DNA of 64,000 nt from Polycladomyces subterraneus. Its GTDB lineage: Bacteria; Bacillota; Bacilli; Thermoactinomycetales; JIR-001. Positions 53,438 to 63,061 of this stretch are shown piece by piece (position 1 is the stretch's first letter; each line of letters begins with the position of its first letter). Under the pieces are notes generated by a model. It was not told where the DNA came from and searched no databases. It saw only the letters and a program-made list of their open reading frames with translations. Position numbers and translations under genes: made by a program. The stretch lies in the NCBI RefSeq assembly GCF_030433435.1, contig NZ_JANRHH010000031.1, forward strand, positions 62,001 to 126,000, given 5' to 3'.

Positions 53438-54196
53438 TCATGAAATATTGGAACCATTGCTGACGGTCGGCGGATGTTGACGCTTTTTGCGAACACGCCG
53501 CACGATCAACAAAATCACGACGATAAGGAGGATTGCGCCCCAGCCCAATGGGTTGGGAAACTCCGCTTCCATAAAGATGGGGTTATCTTGTCCTGGCTTC
53601 AGATCCCACGTCAAGATTTTACCATCGTCGGTGACGTTGTTGGCATTGTGGTGATCTGGTGCGATGGGCAACGTCAGCATCAATCTCAAGTGCAGGAGGT
53701 CACCTAGCGAGTCACCCAAAAATGTGCCCCCCAAATCTTTCATCGAGCGCAGGTCGACATGGGTGTCGACACGGAATTTCAGTGTAAAAAACCCCGGATC
53801 AAAATGAAAAGCGGGTTGACCGGAACTGCCGCTCTGCGGTACGGCATCGGTAGAAACGGCCGCCAAACTGGCGGACGGTTGATTGGGCAATAAGTCTTTG
53901 AACATGTTTTGATCCGGCGGTTCCTTCAATACGTTGTCGACATGCTTTTCGGCCACCCATCCCGTTTGATCTCCTTCATTCACCGTTTTGACCTGATATC
54001 CTTTTTGTTGGAGACGGTCTTTGATTGGTGCGATCTGTTCGGCCAACAACGGGTTGGAAAGCAGTTTCAGCTGATAAACACCGGAACCGTCGGAGTGAAC
54101 AGTGATGTGCATGGTGGCGTTCACACAACCGGTCAACAGCATGACGCAGACCATCGTCAGCAGCACCCATCCGTAGCGTGAGCGTTTTGGTTTCAT
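53438..54196 (-). CDS. Lipoprotein with LppM/DUF3153-like domain
   Basis: The 252-residue protein has a lipoprotein signal (VMLLTGCVNAT, lipid Cys about 24). A beta-rich external domain follows (ITVHSDGSGVYQLKLLSNPLLAEQI). Near the C-terminus is a transmembrane helix (WGAILLIVVILLIVRRVRKK). Two membrane anchors on one chain would tether the domain at both ends. The opening resembles LppM/DUF3153 proteins; the function is unknown. GGGAGGAACC precedes the ATG. Confidence 0.72.
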   Translation of the reverse strand: MKPKRSRYGWVLLTMVCVMLLTGCVNATMHITVHSDGSGVYQLKLLSNPLLAEQIAPIKDRLQQKGYQVKTVNEGDQTGWVAEKHVDNVLKEPPDQNMFKDLLPNQPSASLAAVSTDAVPQSGSSGQPAFHFDPGFFTLKFRVDTHVDLRSMKDLGGTFLGDSLGDLLHLRLMLTLPIAPDHHNANNVTDDGKILTWDLKPGQDNPIFMEAEFPNPLGWGAILLIVVILLIVRRVRKKRQHPPTVSNGSNIS

Positions 54197-54338
54197 CGGT
54201 TCCTCCCTTTCTCCTGGATTCCGAAGTCAGTACAATAGAAAAAGAGCATGAACATGAACATATTAGCACAAAAATTGACCAATTGTTGGGAAACACATGT
54301 CGGATTCGCAAAAATCTCAGAAAAGGAGCAAAACGAAC

Positions 54339-55415
54339 GTGCAACAACAACTGAATCGACCCGATCTCCTAGAATTGGAGTCGCTGACGAGACTGATTTC
54401 GCTTCCGGACGAGACACTCAAGCAACAAGCGAGAGAACATATCGACCAATTAACCAAACCGCCGGGTAGTTTGGGATTGTTGGAGGAGATGGCGATCCGC
54501 TTGGCGGGCATCACTGGTGAACGGACCCCTGACATGAGCAAAAAAGCGATCGTCGTCTGTTGCGGGGACCACGGCGTGGTGGAAGAGGGGGTGACGGCCT
54601 ATCCCTCCGAAGTGACGGAAAAAATGATGGCCAACTTCGCGGCGGGCGGAGCAGCGATCAATGTGATCGCCCGGCAAACCGGAGCAGACGTTTTTGTGGT
54701 AGATGTGGGCAGTCAGGCGAGGACGGTTCCCGACGGCGTTATCGACTGTAAGGTACGTCCGGGTACAGACAATATGGCATCCGGCCCCGCCATGTCCCGC
54801 GATGAAGCGGTCCGGGCAGTGATGACGGGGGTGGACGTAGCCCGCAGATTGAAACAGGAAGGCGTCCGCGTCATCGGCGTGGGGGAAATGGGTATCGGAA
54901 ATACAACACCGGCTACGGCCATTGCTGCGGTGATGACTGGCAGTCCGGTTGACCAGTTGACGGGACGCGGCACCGGAGTGGACGACACGGGAATGCTTCG
55001 AAAGATTCACGTCATCGAGCAGGCGATCCGCGTCAACCAACCCGATGCACAAGATCCCATGGACGTGTTGGCCAAAGTGGGCGGGTTGGAGATTGCCGCG
55101 ATGGCGGGGGTGATGCTGGGAGGCGCGCTGGAGCGCATGCCGGTCGTGATTGACGGGCTTATTTCCACCTCTGCCGCGATGATCGCCGCCTGTCTGACTG
55201 AACGGGTGAAGCCGTATTTGTTTGCCTCCCATTTGTCCGAGGAACCGGCACATCGCATTCTATTGGAGAAGTTGGGATTAACGCCGCTGATCCACGCCCG
55301 GATGCGTTTGGGAGAGGGAACAGGAGCGGCGCTGTTGTTTCCGTTGATGGAAACAGCCGTGGCATTGATGCGGGAGATGGCCACCTTTGCTGATTTGGGT
55401 TTGGAGGGACCTTGA
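54339..55415 (+). CDS. cobT: Nicotinate-nucleotide:dimethylbenzimidazole phosphoribosyltransferase
   Basis: The 358-residue enzyme activates the lower ligand base in cobalamin assembly and salvage. It has LTKPPGSLGLLEEMAIRL, CCGDHGVVEEGVTAYPSEVT, GVGEMGIGNTTPATAI and ARMRLGEGTGAALLFP, with the catalytic Glu in RLGEGTG. GTG 54339 follows AAAGGAG. No other cob gene is nearby. It may support salvage, or the remaining genes may be elsewhere. Confidence 0.95.
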   Translation: MQQQLNRPDLLELESLTRLISLPDETLKQQAREHIDQLTKPPGSLGLLEEMAIRLAGITGERTPDMSKKAIVVCCGDHGVVEEGVTAYPSEVTEKMMANFAAGGAAINVIARQTGADVFVVDVGSQARTVPDGVIDCKVRPGTDNMASGPAMSRDEAVRAVMTGVDVARRLKQEGVRVIGVGEMGIGNTTPATAIAAVMTGSPVDQLTGRGTGVDDTGMLRKIHVIEQAIRVNQPDAQDPMDVLAKVGGLEIAAMAGVMLGGALERMPVVIDGLISTSAAMIAACLTERVKPYLFASHLSEEPAHRILLEKLGLTPLIHARMRLGEGTGAALLFPLMETAVALMREMATFADLGLEGP

Positions 55416-55454
55416 CATCTTGTAGCCATTTCAGGCGATATTGTCAACAGCCTA

Positions 55455-55498
55455 AAAAGCCATTTTTCCAAGGGGACTTGGAAAAATGGCTTTTTTGC
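55455..55498 (+). terminator. cobT terminator
   Basis: AAGCCATTTTTCCAA / TTGGAAAAATGGCTT, a 15-bp stem with a 6-nt loop, then TTTTGC. An A-run on the left would also serve leftward transcription. Confidence 0.9.
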
Positions 55499-55529
55499 TA
55501 TTTTAGCTTGTTGCATAATGAATAAGGGG

Positions 55530-56246
55530 TCATTGGATTTCTGCGATATTCCGCCTCCATCGTTCCCCTTGTGAAGACTTTGATGCATAGAAAGGATTTT
55601 TCCATTCCATCAGTGTTGCATAATTACATGATTCTTCATCCTCTAAATAGTTCGCCACCACTTTCACAGGGGTACGGCCACAGCGAAGCAGGAAGGTTAT
55701 AACAGGGTCCTTCAATTCCCCTTTTACTACAGCTTCGAGGTATTGTTCCGCTGTCATCTCATCCGCTTTCTTATGATAGCCAGGCATTCTTCCTCCGCCT
55801 AACAACCGTTCCAACCCCTTGTGAACAACGACGTCAAACATGGAGAACATCAACCATTTTCCCAACCCTAATTTGCGATAGGAGGGGCGCACGCAAATAT
55901 CAACGACATAGAGCGTGTTCCCGTTTGGATTATGGTTACGAATATACCCATTATCGGTAATCTCTTCCCATGTATGGTCCGGATGGTTGGGGTCAAAGTC
56001 CACAATCAACCCCGTCATCGATCCCGCGATTTCCCCATTCACCTCAATACATAAGGCTCCCTCCGGGAATAGCGTAACATGGTTTTTCAGCTGTTCCGTG
56101 TTCCACCATAACTCAGACGGGAATGGGGGAGGGAAACTTTCCTGTTGAATTTGAATCAAACCAGGAAAGTCCCTTTCTTCATAATTTCGGATGATCGCCG
56201 GGACAGGTTGATCCTGGTCAAAAACGTAAAACTCTTTTCGATACAC
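55530..56246 (-). CDS. GNAT acetyltransferase
   Basis: The 238-residue protein starts at GTG 56246 after AGGAGGGAG. The GNAT acetyl-CoA site is seen in LYVVDICVRPSYRKLGLGKWLM (V-x5-R-x2-G-x-G). ERDFPGLIQIQQESFPPPFP at the N-terminus and the RMPGYHKKADEMTAEQYLE segment match the N-terminal half of Bacillus YhcX. It follows the nitrilase gene by 32 nt. Confidence 0.85.
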   Translation of the reverse strand: MYRKEFYVFDQDQPVPAIIRNYEERDFPGLIQIQQESFPPPFPSELWWNTEQLKNHVTLFPEGALCIEVNGEIAGSMTGLIVDFDPNHPDHTWEEITDNGYIRNHNPNGNTLYVVDICVRPSYRKLGLGKWLMFSMFDVVVHKGLERLLGGGRMPGYHKKADEMTAEQYLEAVVKGELKDPVITFLLRCGRTPVKVVANYLEDEESCNYATLMEWKNPFYASKSSQGERWRRNIAEIQ

Positions 56247-56278
56247 CCTTCTCCCTCCTTGTAGAAGGCTAAATCTCC

Positions 56279-57136
56279 TTAGTTCCAATCCGGATAGAGA
56301 TCTGTACGCCGATCACGCCACGTGGTGACGGAACCACTTTCACGAACCTGATATAACAGTTCTAAATCAAGATCGGCGGTGACAATCATATCATCATTGA
56401 TTTCCCCTTCTACCAAGATCCCCCGGGGAGGGAACGGAATATCGTTTGGTGTAATAACCGCCGCTTGCCCAAAATTCGCCCGCATAAAGTCGACCGTGGG
56501 AAGGGAACCTACTGTACCCGTAGTTACGACATAGACTTGGTTTTCTACCGCTCTCGCATGGCAGGAGTAACGGACACGATGGAATCCATGACGATCATCG
56601 GTACAAGAAGGGCAGAAAATCACATCAGCTCCTCTGGCTTTGGCCATTCGAACGATTTCTGGAAATTCGATGTCATAGCAGGTTAATACGGCGATTGTTC
56701 CCTTGTCTGTCTCGAACACCTGCAGACTTTCGCCAGGAGCCATTTTCCATTCCCTCACTTCCGTTGGCGTGATATGAAGCTTTGGTTGTTCCGCGATCCT
56801 TCCATCCGGATAGAACAAATGAGCGACATTGTATAACCGGTCACCTTTGCGGATAACATGGGTTCCTCCGATAATGTGCATCTTCGTTTGCTTCGCCAAG
56901 GATGAAAACAAATCGCGATACTGCTCTGTGAAATCGGGTAAATCATTGATGGTTAAGGCATTTCCTTGTTTGTCACCGATGGACATCAATTGAGTCGTAA
57001 AAAACTCGGGGAATAATACAAACTCTGCGCCGAATTCCTCGGCTGTTTTGATATAATGCTCCGATTGCTTGGCGAAATCTTCAAAGGATCGGATCGTATG
57101 AAGATGATATTGGACAGCTGATACTCTCAGTTTCAT
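56279..57136 (-). CDS. Carbon-nitrogen hydrolase (nitrilase superfamily)
   Basis: The 285-residue protein has the Glu-Lys-Cys triad: E in FVLFPEFFTT (about 44), K in EQPKLHITPTE (about 119) and C in AVLTCYDIEFPE (about 155). Family members hydrolyse amides or N-carbamoyl compounds. With the following GNAT gene it corresponds to the two halves of Bacillus YhcX, here as separate genes in the reverse order. AGGAGG precedes the ATG. Confidence 0.9.
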   Translation of the reverse strand: MKLRVSAVQYHLHTIRSFEDFAKQSEHYIKTAEEFGAEFVLFPEFFTTQLMSIGDKQGNALTINDLPDFTEQYRDLFSSLAKQTKMHIIGGTHVIRKGDRLYNVAHLFYPDGRIAEQPKLHITPTEVREWKMAPGESLQVFETDKGTIAVLTCYDIEFPEIVRMAKARGADVIFCPSCTDDRHGFHRVRYSCHARAVENQVYVVTTGTVGSLPTVDFMRANFGQAAVITPNDIPFPPRGILVEGEINDDMIVTADLDLELLYQVRESGSVTTWRDRRTDLYPDWN

Positions 57137-57245
57137 ATGGCTCCTCCTTTTACCTGGTTCCCGTCATGCTCTGCTTTTCTTCTATCTAAGAAAACAAGTT
57201 ATAGTGGATGATACAGTAATTATTAGGTATATAGCGTTTATTAAC

Positions 57246-57257
57246 AAGTACGTACTT
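57246..57257. promoter_or_regulatory. 12-bp palindrome upstream of nitrilase
   Basis: AAGTACGTACTT is a perfect palindrome about 110 nt upstream of the nitrilase start, in A+T-rich DNA. It is a possible operator. Confidence 0.4.
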
Positions 57258-57311
57258 TGTTTTAACTAATTATCCTTAATTATGAAGGAGTTAATGAATG
57301 ATGGGGAAGTT

Positions 57312-57387
57312 TGAAAAGAAAAAGTACCTCCTGTTAACATACGAGGTGTCCATGTGCACAGGACCCTTTAAAACAGAGGAGGTACTC
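57312..57387 (-). terminator. Terminator of lldP-ldh
   Basis: AGTACCTCC-TC-TGTT and AACAGGAGGTACT form a 13-bp stem with a 2-nt bulge; TTTTTCTTTTC follows on the minus strand. The rest of the 57137-57469 gap holds the palindrome above and two tiny plus-strand frames (57391-57429, 57423-57473). Confidence 0.7.
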
Positions 57388-57469
57388 AAAATGAAATCAA
57401 CTAACTTTCATTGCAGGAGCAGATGTTAGTAATCATCTGGGCCTGCATTCTCTTAATAAAAAGTGGTGC

Positions 57470-58435
<966 letters not shown>

Positions 58436-58468
58436 TTATATAGTATTTGGCTGGCTTCCTGCTATAAA

Positions 58469-60112
58469 TCACAGGAGAAAGCGGAAAATATATGCCAGCA
58501 GATAGGTAAAGATACAGGTGATGAATAGGAAAGCCAAACTATATTTCAAAGTGAAGCGGAACAAACTGGATTCATCGCCGGATTGACCAACAGCTGCTGT
58601 AGCGATCGCCACCGATTGTGGACTGAGCAATTTCCCCATCACCCCCCCACTGGTATTAGCGGCTACGAGCAAAGCCGGCGATGCCCCAATCTGTTGCGCC
58701 GTCACCAGTTGCAGGTGACCAAACAAAGCGTTGTTGGCGACAACCGAACCCGTCAGAAATACACCGATCCAACCCAGAACGGGTGAGAAGAAGGGGAATA
58801 ACTTGCCGGTTTTCGATAAAGCTAAGCCCAAGGTGGACGAAATGCCCGAGTAGTTGGCTAGATAAGCAAAAGCGAGTACGAAACCGATGGTGACAACGGG
58901 TTTCCACAGTTCAAGCAATGTTTCTTTGATCAATTGTAATGTTGTTCGCATATTGACGCGGAACAACAGAAGGGTCAGGATGACAGAGAGCAAGATCGCG
59001 GTACCTGTCGAAGACAGCCAGTCCAGTTTGAAAACCGCATCATATGGCGTCAGATCCTTGGCGATCGGAGGAGCAATCAACACATGTTGATGCAGTCCGG
59101 GAATTTTAATCTTGGTGACAAGAGATTCCAATGGCCCTCCTTGGTCGAATAAATGTTTAAAAGCTTTGCTGCTCCAGATGCTGACCATGATCGTCAGGAT
59201 GTAAAATGGAGACCATGCTTTGATGATTTGTCCCGTTGTCACACGCTTGGAGCGGACAGTTTGTGTACCATTATTAAGATGGAAGATGTTTTTTGGTTTC
59301 CAGAACTTCGAAAACAGCGTTAAAGCACCCATACTGATTAGTGAGGAAGTAATGTTAGCCAACTCAGGTCCGATTAAAGTGACGGTCAAGTATTGTGCCA
59401 CTGCATACGATCCTCCGACAACGAGCAGAGCGGGAAATACTTCTCTCACACCGCGTAATCCATCCAAAATCCAAATCATCAAAAACGGCACAAGGAAGGA
59501 AATGATCGGTAATTGAATCCCCAGAATTTTAGACAACACGATTTTATCGATGCCGGAGACTTGACCGGCCACAATGACTGGAATCCCCATTGCCCCAAAA
59601 GCTCCAGATGCTGCGTTGGCAATCAAGCAAAGCGAGGCGGCTTGCAATGGTTGAAAGCCTAGTTCGACGAGCAATGCGGCAGAGATCGCAATCGGAACCC
59701 CAAATCCTGCTGCGCCTTCCAGAAATGCGTTAAACGAAAATCCGATCAGCAATAGTTGTAATCGTTGATCGTCGGAGATCGAGATGATACTGGATCGAAT
59801 AACATCGAAATTCCCCGTTTTTACCGTGATCTTATACAGTAAAACAGCTGTAACCACAATCCAGGCGATTGGCCATAAACTATAGGCAAAACCAAAACCA
59901 AAACCAACCGCACCTAGTGTCATAGAAATTGGCATGCGATAAACGAAGATGGCAATCACGAAGGCGATGAACGTTGTATAGAAAGCGGCTATATATCCTT
60001 TTAGACGTAAGATTGTTAAAGATATCACAAAGAAGATGATCGGAATGGCAGATACGAATGCTGATAGCCATAACTGGTGAAGAGGATCATAGGTTTGTGT
60101 CCACATGTCCAT
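58469..60112 (-). CDS. lldP: L-lactate permease
   Basis: The 547-residue LctP-family transporter has about 12-14 helices. EGAAGFGVPIAISAALLVELGF and NTSGGVMGKLLSPQSVAIA are family signatures. It moves lactate with protons. ATG 60112 follows AAGGGG by 8 nt; a GTG three codons upstream overlaps the ribosome site. Being paired with ldh suggests export or re-uptake of L-lactate with the redox state. Confidence 0.95.
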   Translation of the reverse strand: MDMWTQTYDPLHQLWLSAFVSAIPIIFFVISLTILRLKGYIAAFYTTFIAFVIAIFVYRMPISMTLGAVGFGFGFAYSLWPIAWIVVTAVLLYKITVKTGNFDVIRSSIISISDDQRLQLLLIGFSFNAFLEGAAGFGVPIAISAALLVELGFQPLQAASLCLIANAASGAFGAMGIPVIVAGQVSGIDKIVLSKILGIQLPIISFLVPFLMIWILDGLRGVREVFPALLVVGGSYAVAQYLTVTLIGPELANITSSLISMGALTLFSKFWKPKNIFHLNNGTQTVRSKRVTTGQIIKAWSPFYILTIMVSIWSSKAFKHLFDQGGPLESLVTKIKIPGLHQHVLIAPPIAKDLTPYDAVFKLDWLSSTGTAILLSVILTLLLFRVNMRTTLQLIKETLLELWKPVVTIGFVLAFAYLANYSGISSTLGLALSKTGKLFPFFSPVLGWIGVFLTGSVVANNALFGHLQLVTAQQIGASPALLVAANTSGGVMGKLLSPQSVAIATAAVGQSGDESSLFRFTLKYSLAFLFITCIFTYLLAYIFRFLL

Positions 60113-60187
60113 AGGGAACACCCCTTAAAGAAGAGTGAAGGATGAGCTCGTACATTCACTGCAATGTAGTATTGATTGACCAGTTTC

Positions 60188-60242
60188 ATTATACTCCCCA
60201 ACGTAAATAAATGGGATGAACAATTTGTGAATGATTTCACTT
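60188..60242 (-). promoter_or_regulatory. lldP-ldh promoter region with Rex-like operator
   Basis: TTGTGAATGATTTCACTT (60225-60242) matches the Rex consensus TTGTGAAnnnnTTCACAA except at the last two bases. TATAAT (60188-60193 on the minus strand) is the probable -10. Rex represses when NADH is low and is a known regulator of ldh, lctP and cyd genes in Bacillales. Confidence 0.7.
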
Positions 60243-60453
60243 ATAATCATGAAATAGAATAATGAATATTTCGATCAAAAGCACAAACCCCTTATTTTCA
60301 AGGGATTTTTGCTAGGTAAGATGAAAAGGATGGAACGGTCATTATGTGATTTTATGAACAAAATGTCCGTGTGCATGGAACGCTGGCACATCCAATTGTG
60401 TCTGTACCTTGCTCACGTGAGTTTGTCTTGATGTGGTGTGACCCGGATAGCAC
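60243..60453. other. Non-coding gap between lldP promoter and cydB
   Basis: No gene is seen. A short hairpin CCCTT-ATTTTC-AAGGG (about 60288-60304) is followed by ATTTTT. The rest is unremarkable. Confidence 0.5.
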
Positions 60454-60484
60454 AAGAAAAAGGGCCCTTTTTCAGGTGCCCCTT
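60454..60484 (-). terminator. cyd operon terminator
   Basis: On the minus strand an imperfect AAGGGGCACCT / AGGGCCCTT hairpin is followed by TTTTTCTTG, 40 nt after the cydB stop. Confidence 0.6.
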
Positions 60485-60523
60485 GTCTGGATGATGGCTT
60501 GAATTACAATTATTCGCTTAATC

Positions 60524-61537
60524 TTAATAATCCAAGTGACCACCTGGACGCAGACGATGTCGAAACACCCAATAGGTCCAAGCTTGATACGCCAACACAA
60601 AAGGTAACACAATGACAGTGATGATCGTCATCACGCGCAACGAATAGGGCCCCGATGCGGCATTATAGATCGTGAGACTCCAGCTGGGGTTGAGCGAGCT
60701 GATCATCACGCGCGGAAACATATGGAGAAAAACCGTGATCGACGAGAATACGATTGTCAGGCTGGTCATTAAAAACGCCCATCCGTCGCGTTTGGCGTAA
60801 ATGAAAAAGGGCACCGACAATAACGTCATGGCTGCCAGTACAGGCACTCCACCGGGGTCGATACCGGTTTTGCTGAACAGGTCAGTATTATAGAAACATA
60901 TAAGGGCAAACAAGAACATCACCAGACTGGTGAGCGCCCCGATTCCTCTTGCGGTTTCCCGCGCCCTTGCCTGCATCTCGCCTACTGTGCGAAGGGAAAT
61001 GTACAGAGCACCGCTTAACGTTGAAAGCAGCAGCAAACTTAAGCCACCCATGATACTGAAAGGCGTAATGAGGCTCCAGAAAGTACCGACATAGTTCATG
61101 TGGGAGTCGATGGGCACACCACGTATGAAATTGGCGATTGCTACACCCCATAGAAAGGGTGGTAAAACACTTCCCACAAACAGGAGCCAGTCCCAAGTGG
61201 TACGCCATCGCGGATTATTGATTTTACTGCGAAACTCAAAGGCCACTGCACGCACAATCAGCGCCACCAATAGCAGGAAAAGAGCGATGTAAAACCCGCT
61301 GAATAAAGTCGCGTACCAGTGTGGGAAAGCTGCAAACATCGCTCCGCCTGCGGTGATGAGCCAGACCTCATTTGCATCCCAGAACGGACCGATCGTGTTG
61401 ATAATCAGTCGGCGCTGTTCATCCGTCCGTCCAAGGAAAGGGGTTAAAATGCCAACGCCATAATCAAACCCTTCCAATACAAAAAATCCGGTAAATAATA
61501 TGGCAATCAGAATGAACCAGACGATGTTAAGAATCAA
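60524..61537 (-). CDS. cydB: Cytochrome bd oxidase subunit II
   Basis: The 337-residue protein has eight or nine helices. LEGFDYGVGILTPFLGRTDEQRR and INTIGPFWDANEVWLITAGGAMFAAFP are CydB signatures. It scaffolds the oxidase that reduces oxygen with quinol. TTG 61537 follows GAGGTGAGG. It follows cydA by 43 nt. Confidence 0.95.
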   Translation of the reverse strand: MILNIVWFILIAILFTGFFVLEGFDYGVGILTPFLGRTDEQRRLIINTIGPFWDANEVWLITAGGAMFAAFPHWYATLFSGFYIALFLLLVALIVRAVAFEFRSKINNPRWRTTWDWLLFVGSVLPPFLWGVAIANFIRGVPIDSHMNYVGTFWSLITPFSIMGGLSLLLLSTLSGALYISLRTVGEMQARARETARGIGALTSLVMFLFALICFYNTDLFSKTGIDPGGVPVLAAMTLLSVPFFIYAKRDGWAFLMTSLTIVFSSITVFLHMFPRVMISSLNPSWSLTIYNAASGPYSLRVMTIITVIVLPFVLAYQAWTYWVFRHRLRPGGHLDY

Positions 61538-61580
61538 TGATCCTCACCTCGTTATCCATAATCGTTACATCTGCCGGTTT

Positions 61581-62966
61581 CTAAGTTGCCGGATGGGGGA
61601 GTTTGGCATCCATTTCTGACGGGTCCTCCTCGAAATCCGGCCCCTGACGGATAATGCGAACAAACAAATACACGTCGACAATCCCCAGAACAAGATACAG
61701 GATTCCAAACCCGAGCAACGTCGTCCATATCATGGGTGTGGTGACTGTAGATGAAACACCGTCAACTGTTTTCTGAAGGCCCATGACCACCCATGGCTGC
61801 CTGCCCATCTCCGTCATGATCCATCCGGTGCTGTGTGCGATGGGCGGTAGGAATATAGCCCCAATCATCGCTCGCAAAAAGGCGGGATGCTGGCTCAACT
61901 GGTTTTTCAGTACCAGATATACACCATAAAGGGCCAATAACAACATCAATATACCGGCCAGTACCATCACGCGAAAACTCCAGTACGTTACCCAAACGTT
62001 TGGAATGTAATTTCCCGGACCATATGTTCGTTCATACTGTTTCTGCAGCTGATTGATCCCTTCGACCTTACCGTAGGTGTGATTATAGGCAAGAATACTC
62101 AACAAATAAGGAATTTCCACATTCAACGTGTTACGGTGATGTTCTTCATCGATGAGTGCGAACACGGACCAAGGCGCATGTTCCGGGCTGGTATTCCATA
62201 GCGCTTCTGATGCTGCCATCTTCATGGGTTGTGACTTCATTAAATGTTGAGCCTGCGAATGTCCCAGCACAATTGTCAGAACGCTAGAGGCTAAAGCCAC
62301 GACGATACCGATTTGAAAAGAGCGCGTAAACTCCTTCAGGTGCCGCCTTTTCAGTAAATACCAAGCACTGACACCGGTGATAAAGAAAGCACCTGTAGAA
62401 AGAGCACCAAACCACACATGTGGAAACTCCACCCATAATTGGGGGTTGCCAAGCAGTGACCAAAAATTGCTCATCTCCGCCCGGCCGTTATGGATCACAT
62501 AGCCCCTTGGCTCCTGCATAAAGGCATTCGCTGTCAAAATCCAAAGTGCGGATATCGACACCCCGGCGGCAGTAAGCCAAATTGCGAGCAGATGCACACG
62601 TTTGGACAACCGATCCCATCCGAACAGCCATACCGCGACGAAAGTCGATTCGAGAAAGAAGGCAGCCAGTGCTTCGATCGCCAGGGGCGGCCCGAATACA
62701 TCGCCGACGAAGCGGGAATAGGCGGACCAGTTCATGCCAAACTGGAATTCCTGCATGATTCCGGTGGCCACGCCCAGAGCGAAGTTGACAAGAAACATTT
62801 TGCCCCAAAATTTCGTCATCCGTTTATACGTCTCATCGCCTGTTCGAACATAAATCGTCTCCATCAAGGCAATCAGAACAGCCAATCCGATGGTGAGAGG
62901 TACGAATAGAAAGTGGTAGACCGTAGTGATCCCAAACTGCCAACGGGCTAACAAAACATTCAACAT
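61581..62966 (-). CDS. cydA: Cytochrome bd oxidase subunit I
   Basis: The 461-residue protein binds the three haems. It has the haem ligand H18 in TTVYHFLFVP, FGMNWSAYSRFVGDVFGPPLAIEA, and a GRQPWVV segment. The shorter quinol loop (about 245-330) marks the Bacillus-type short-Q-loop form. Its operon neighbours are cydC upstream and cydB downstream. A Rex site was not seen in the 95-nt gap before it. Confidence 0.95.
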   Translation of the reverse strand: MLNVLLARWQFGITTVYHFLFVPLTIGLAVLIALMETIYVRTGDETYKRMTKFWGKMFLVNFALGVATGIMQEFQFGMNWSAYSRFVGDVFGPPLAIEALAAFFLESTFVAVWLFGWDRLSKRVHLLAIWLTAAGVSISALWILTANAFMQEPRGYVIHNGRAEMSNFWSLLGNPQLWVEFPHVWFGALSTGAFFITGVSAWYLLKRRHLKEFTRSFQIGIVVALASSVLTIVLGHSQAQHLMKSQPMKMAASEALWNTSPEHAPWSVFALIDEEHHRNTLNVEIPYLLSILAYNHTYGKVEGINQLQKQYERTYGPGNYIPNVWVTYWSFRVMVLAGILMLLLALYGVYLVLKNQLSQHPAFLRAMIGAIFLPPIAHSTGWIMTEMGRQPWVVMGLQKTVDGVSSTVTTPMIWTTLLGFGILYLVLGIVDVYLFVRIIRQGPDFEEDPSEMDAKLPHPAT

Positions 62967-63061
62967 GCCTGTTCCCCTTTCACATACCGATCGGTTTAAA
63001 TATCAGGTAGGTGGAACCCGAGCCTAGAATTAATTTGTAGGATATCCCATTAATAGGGGTT

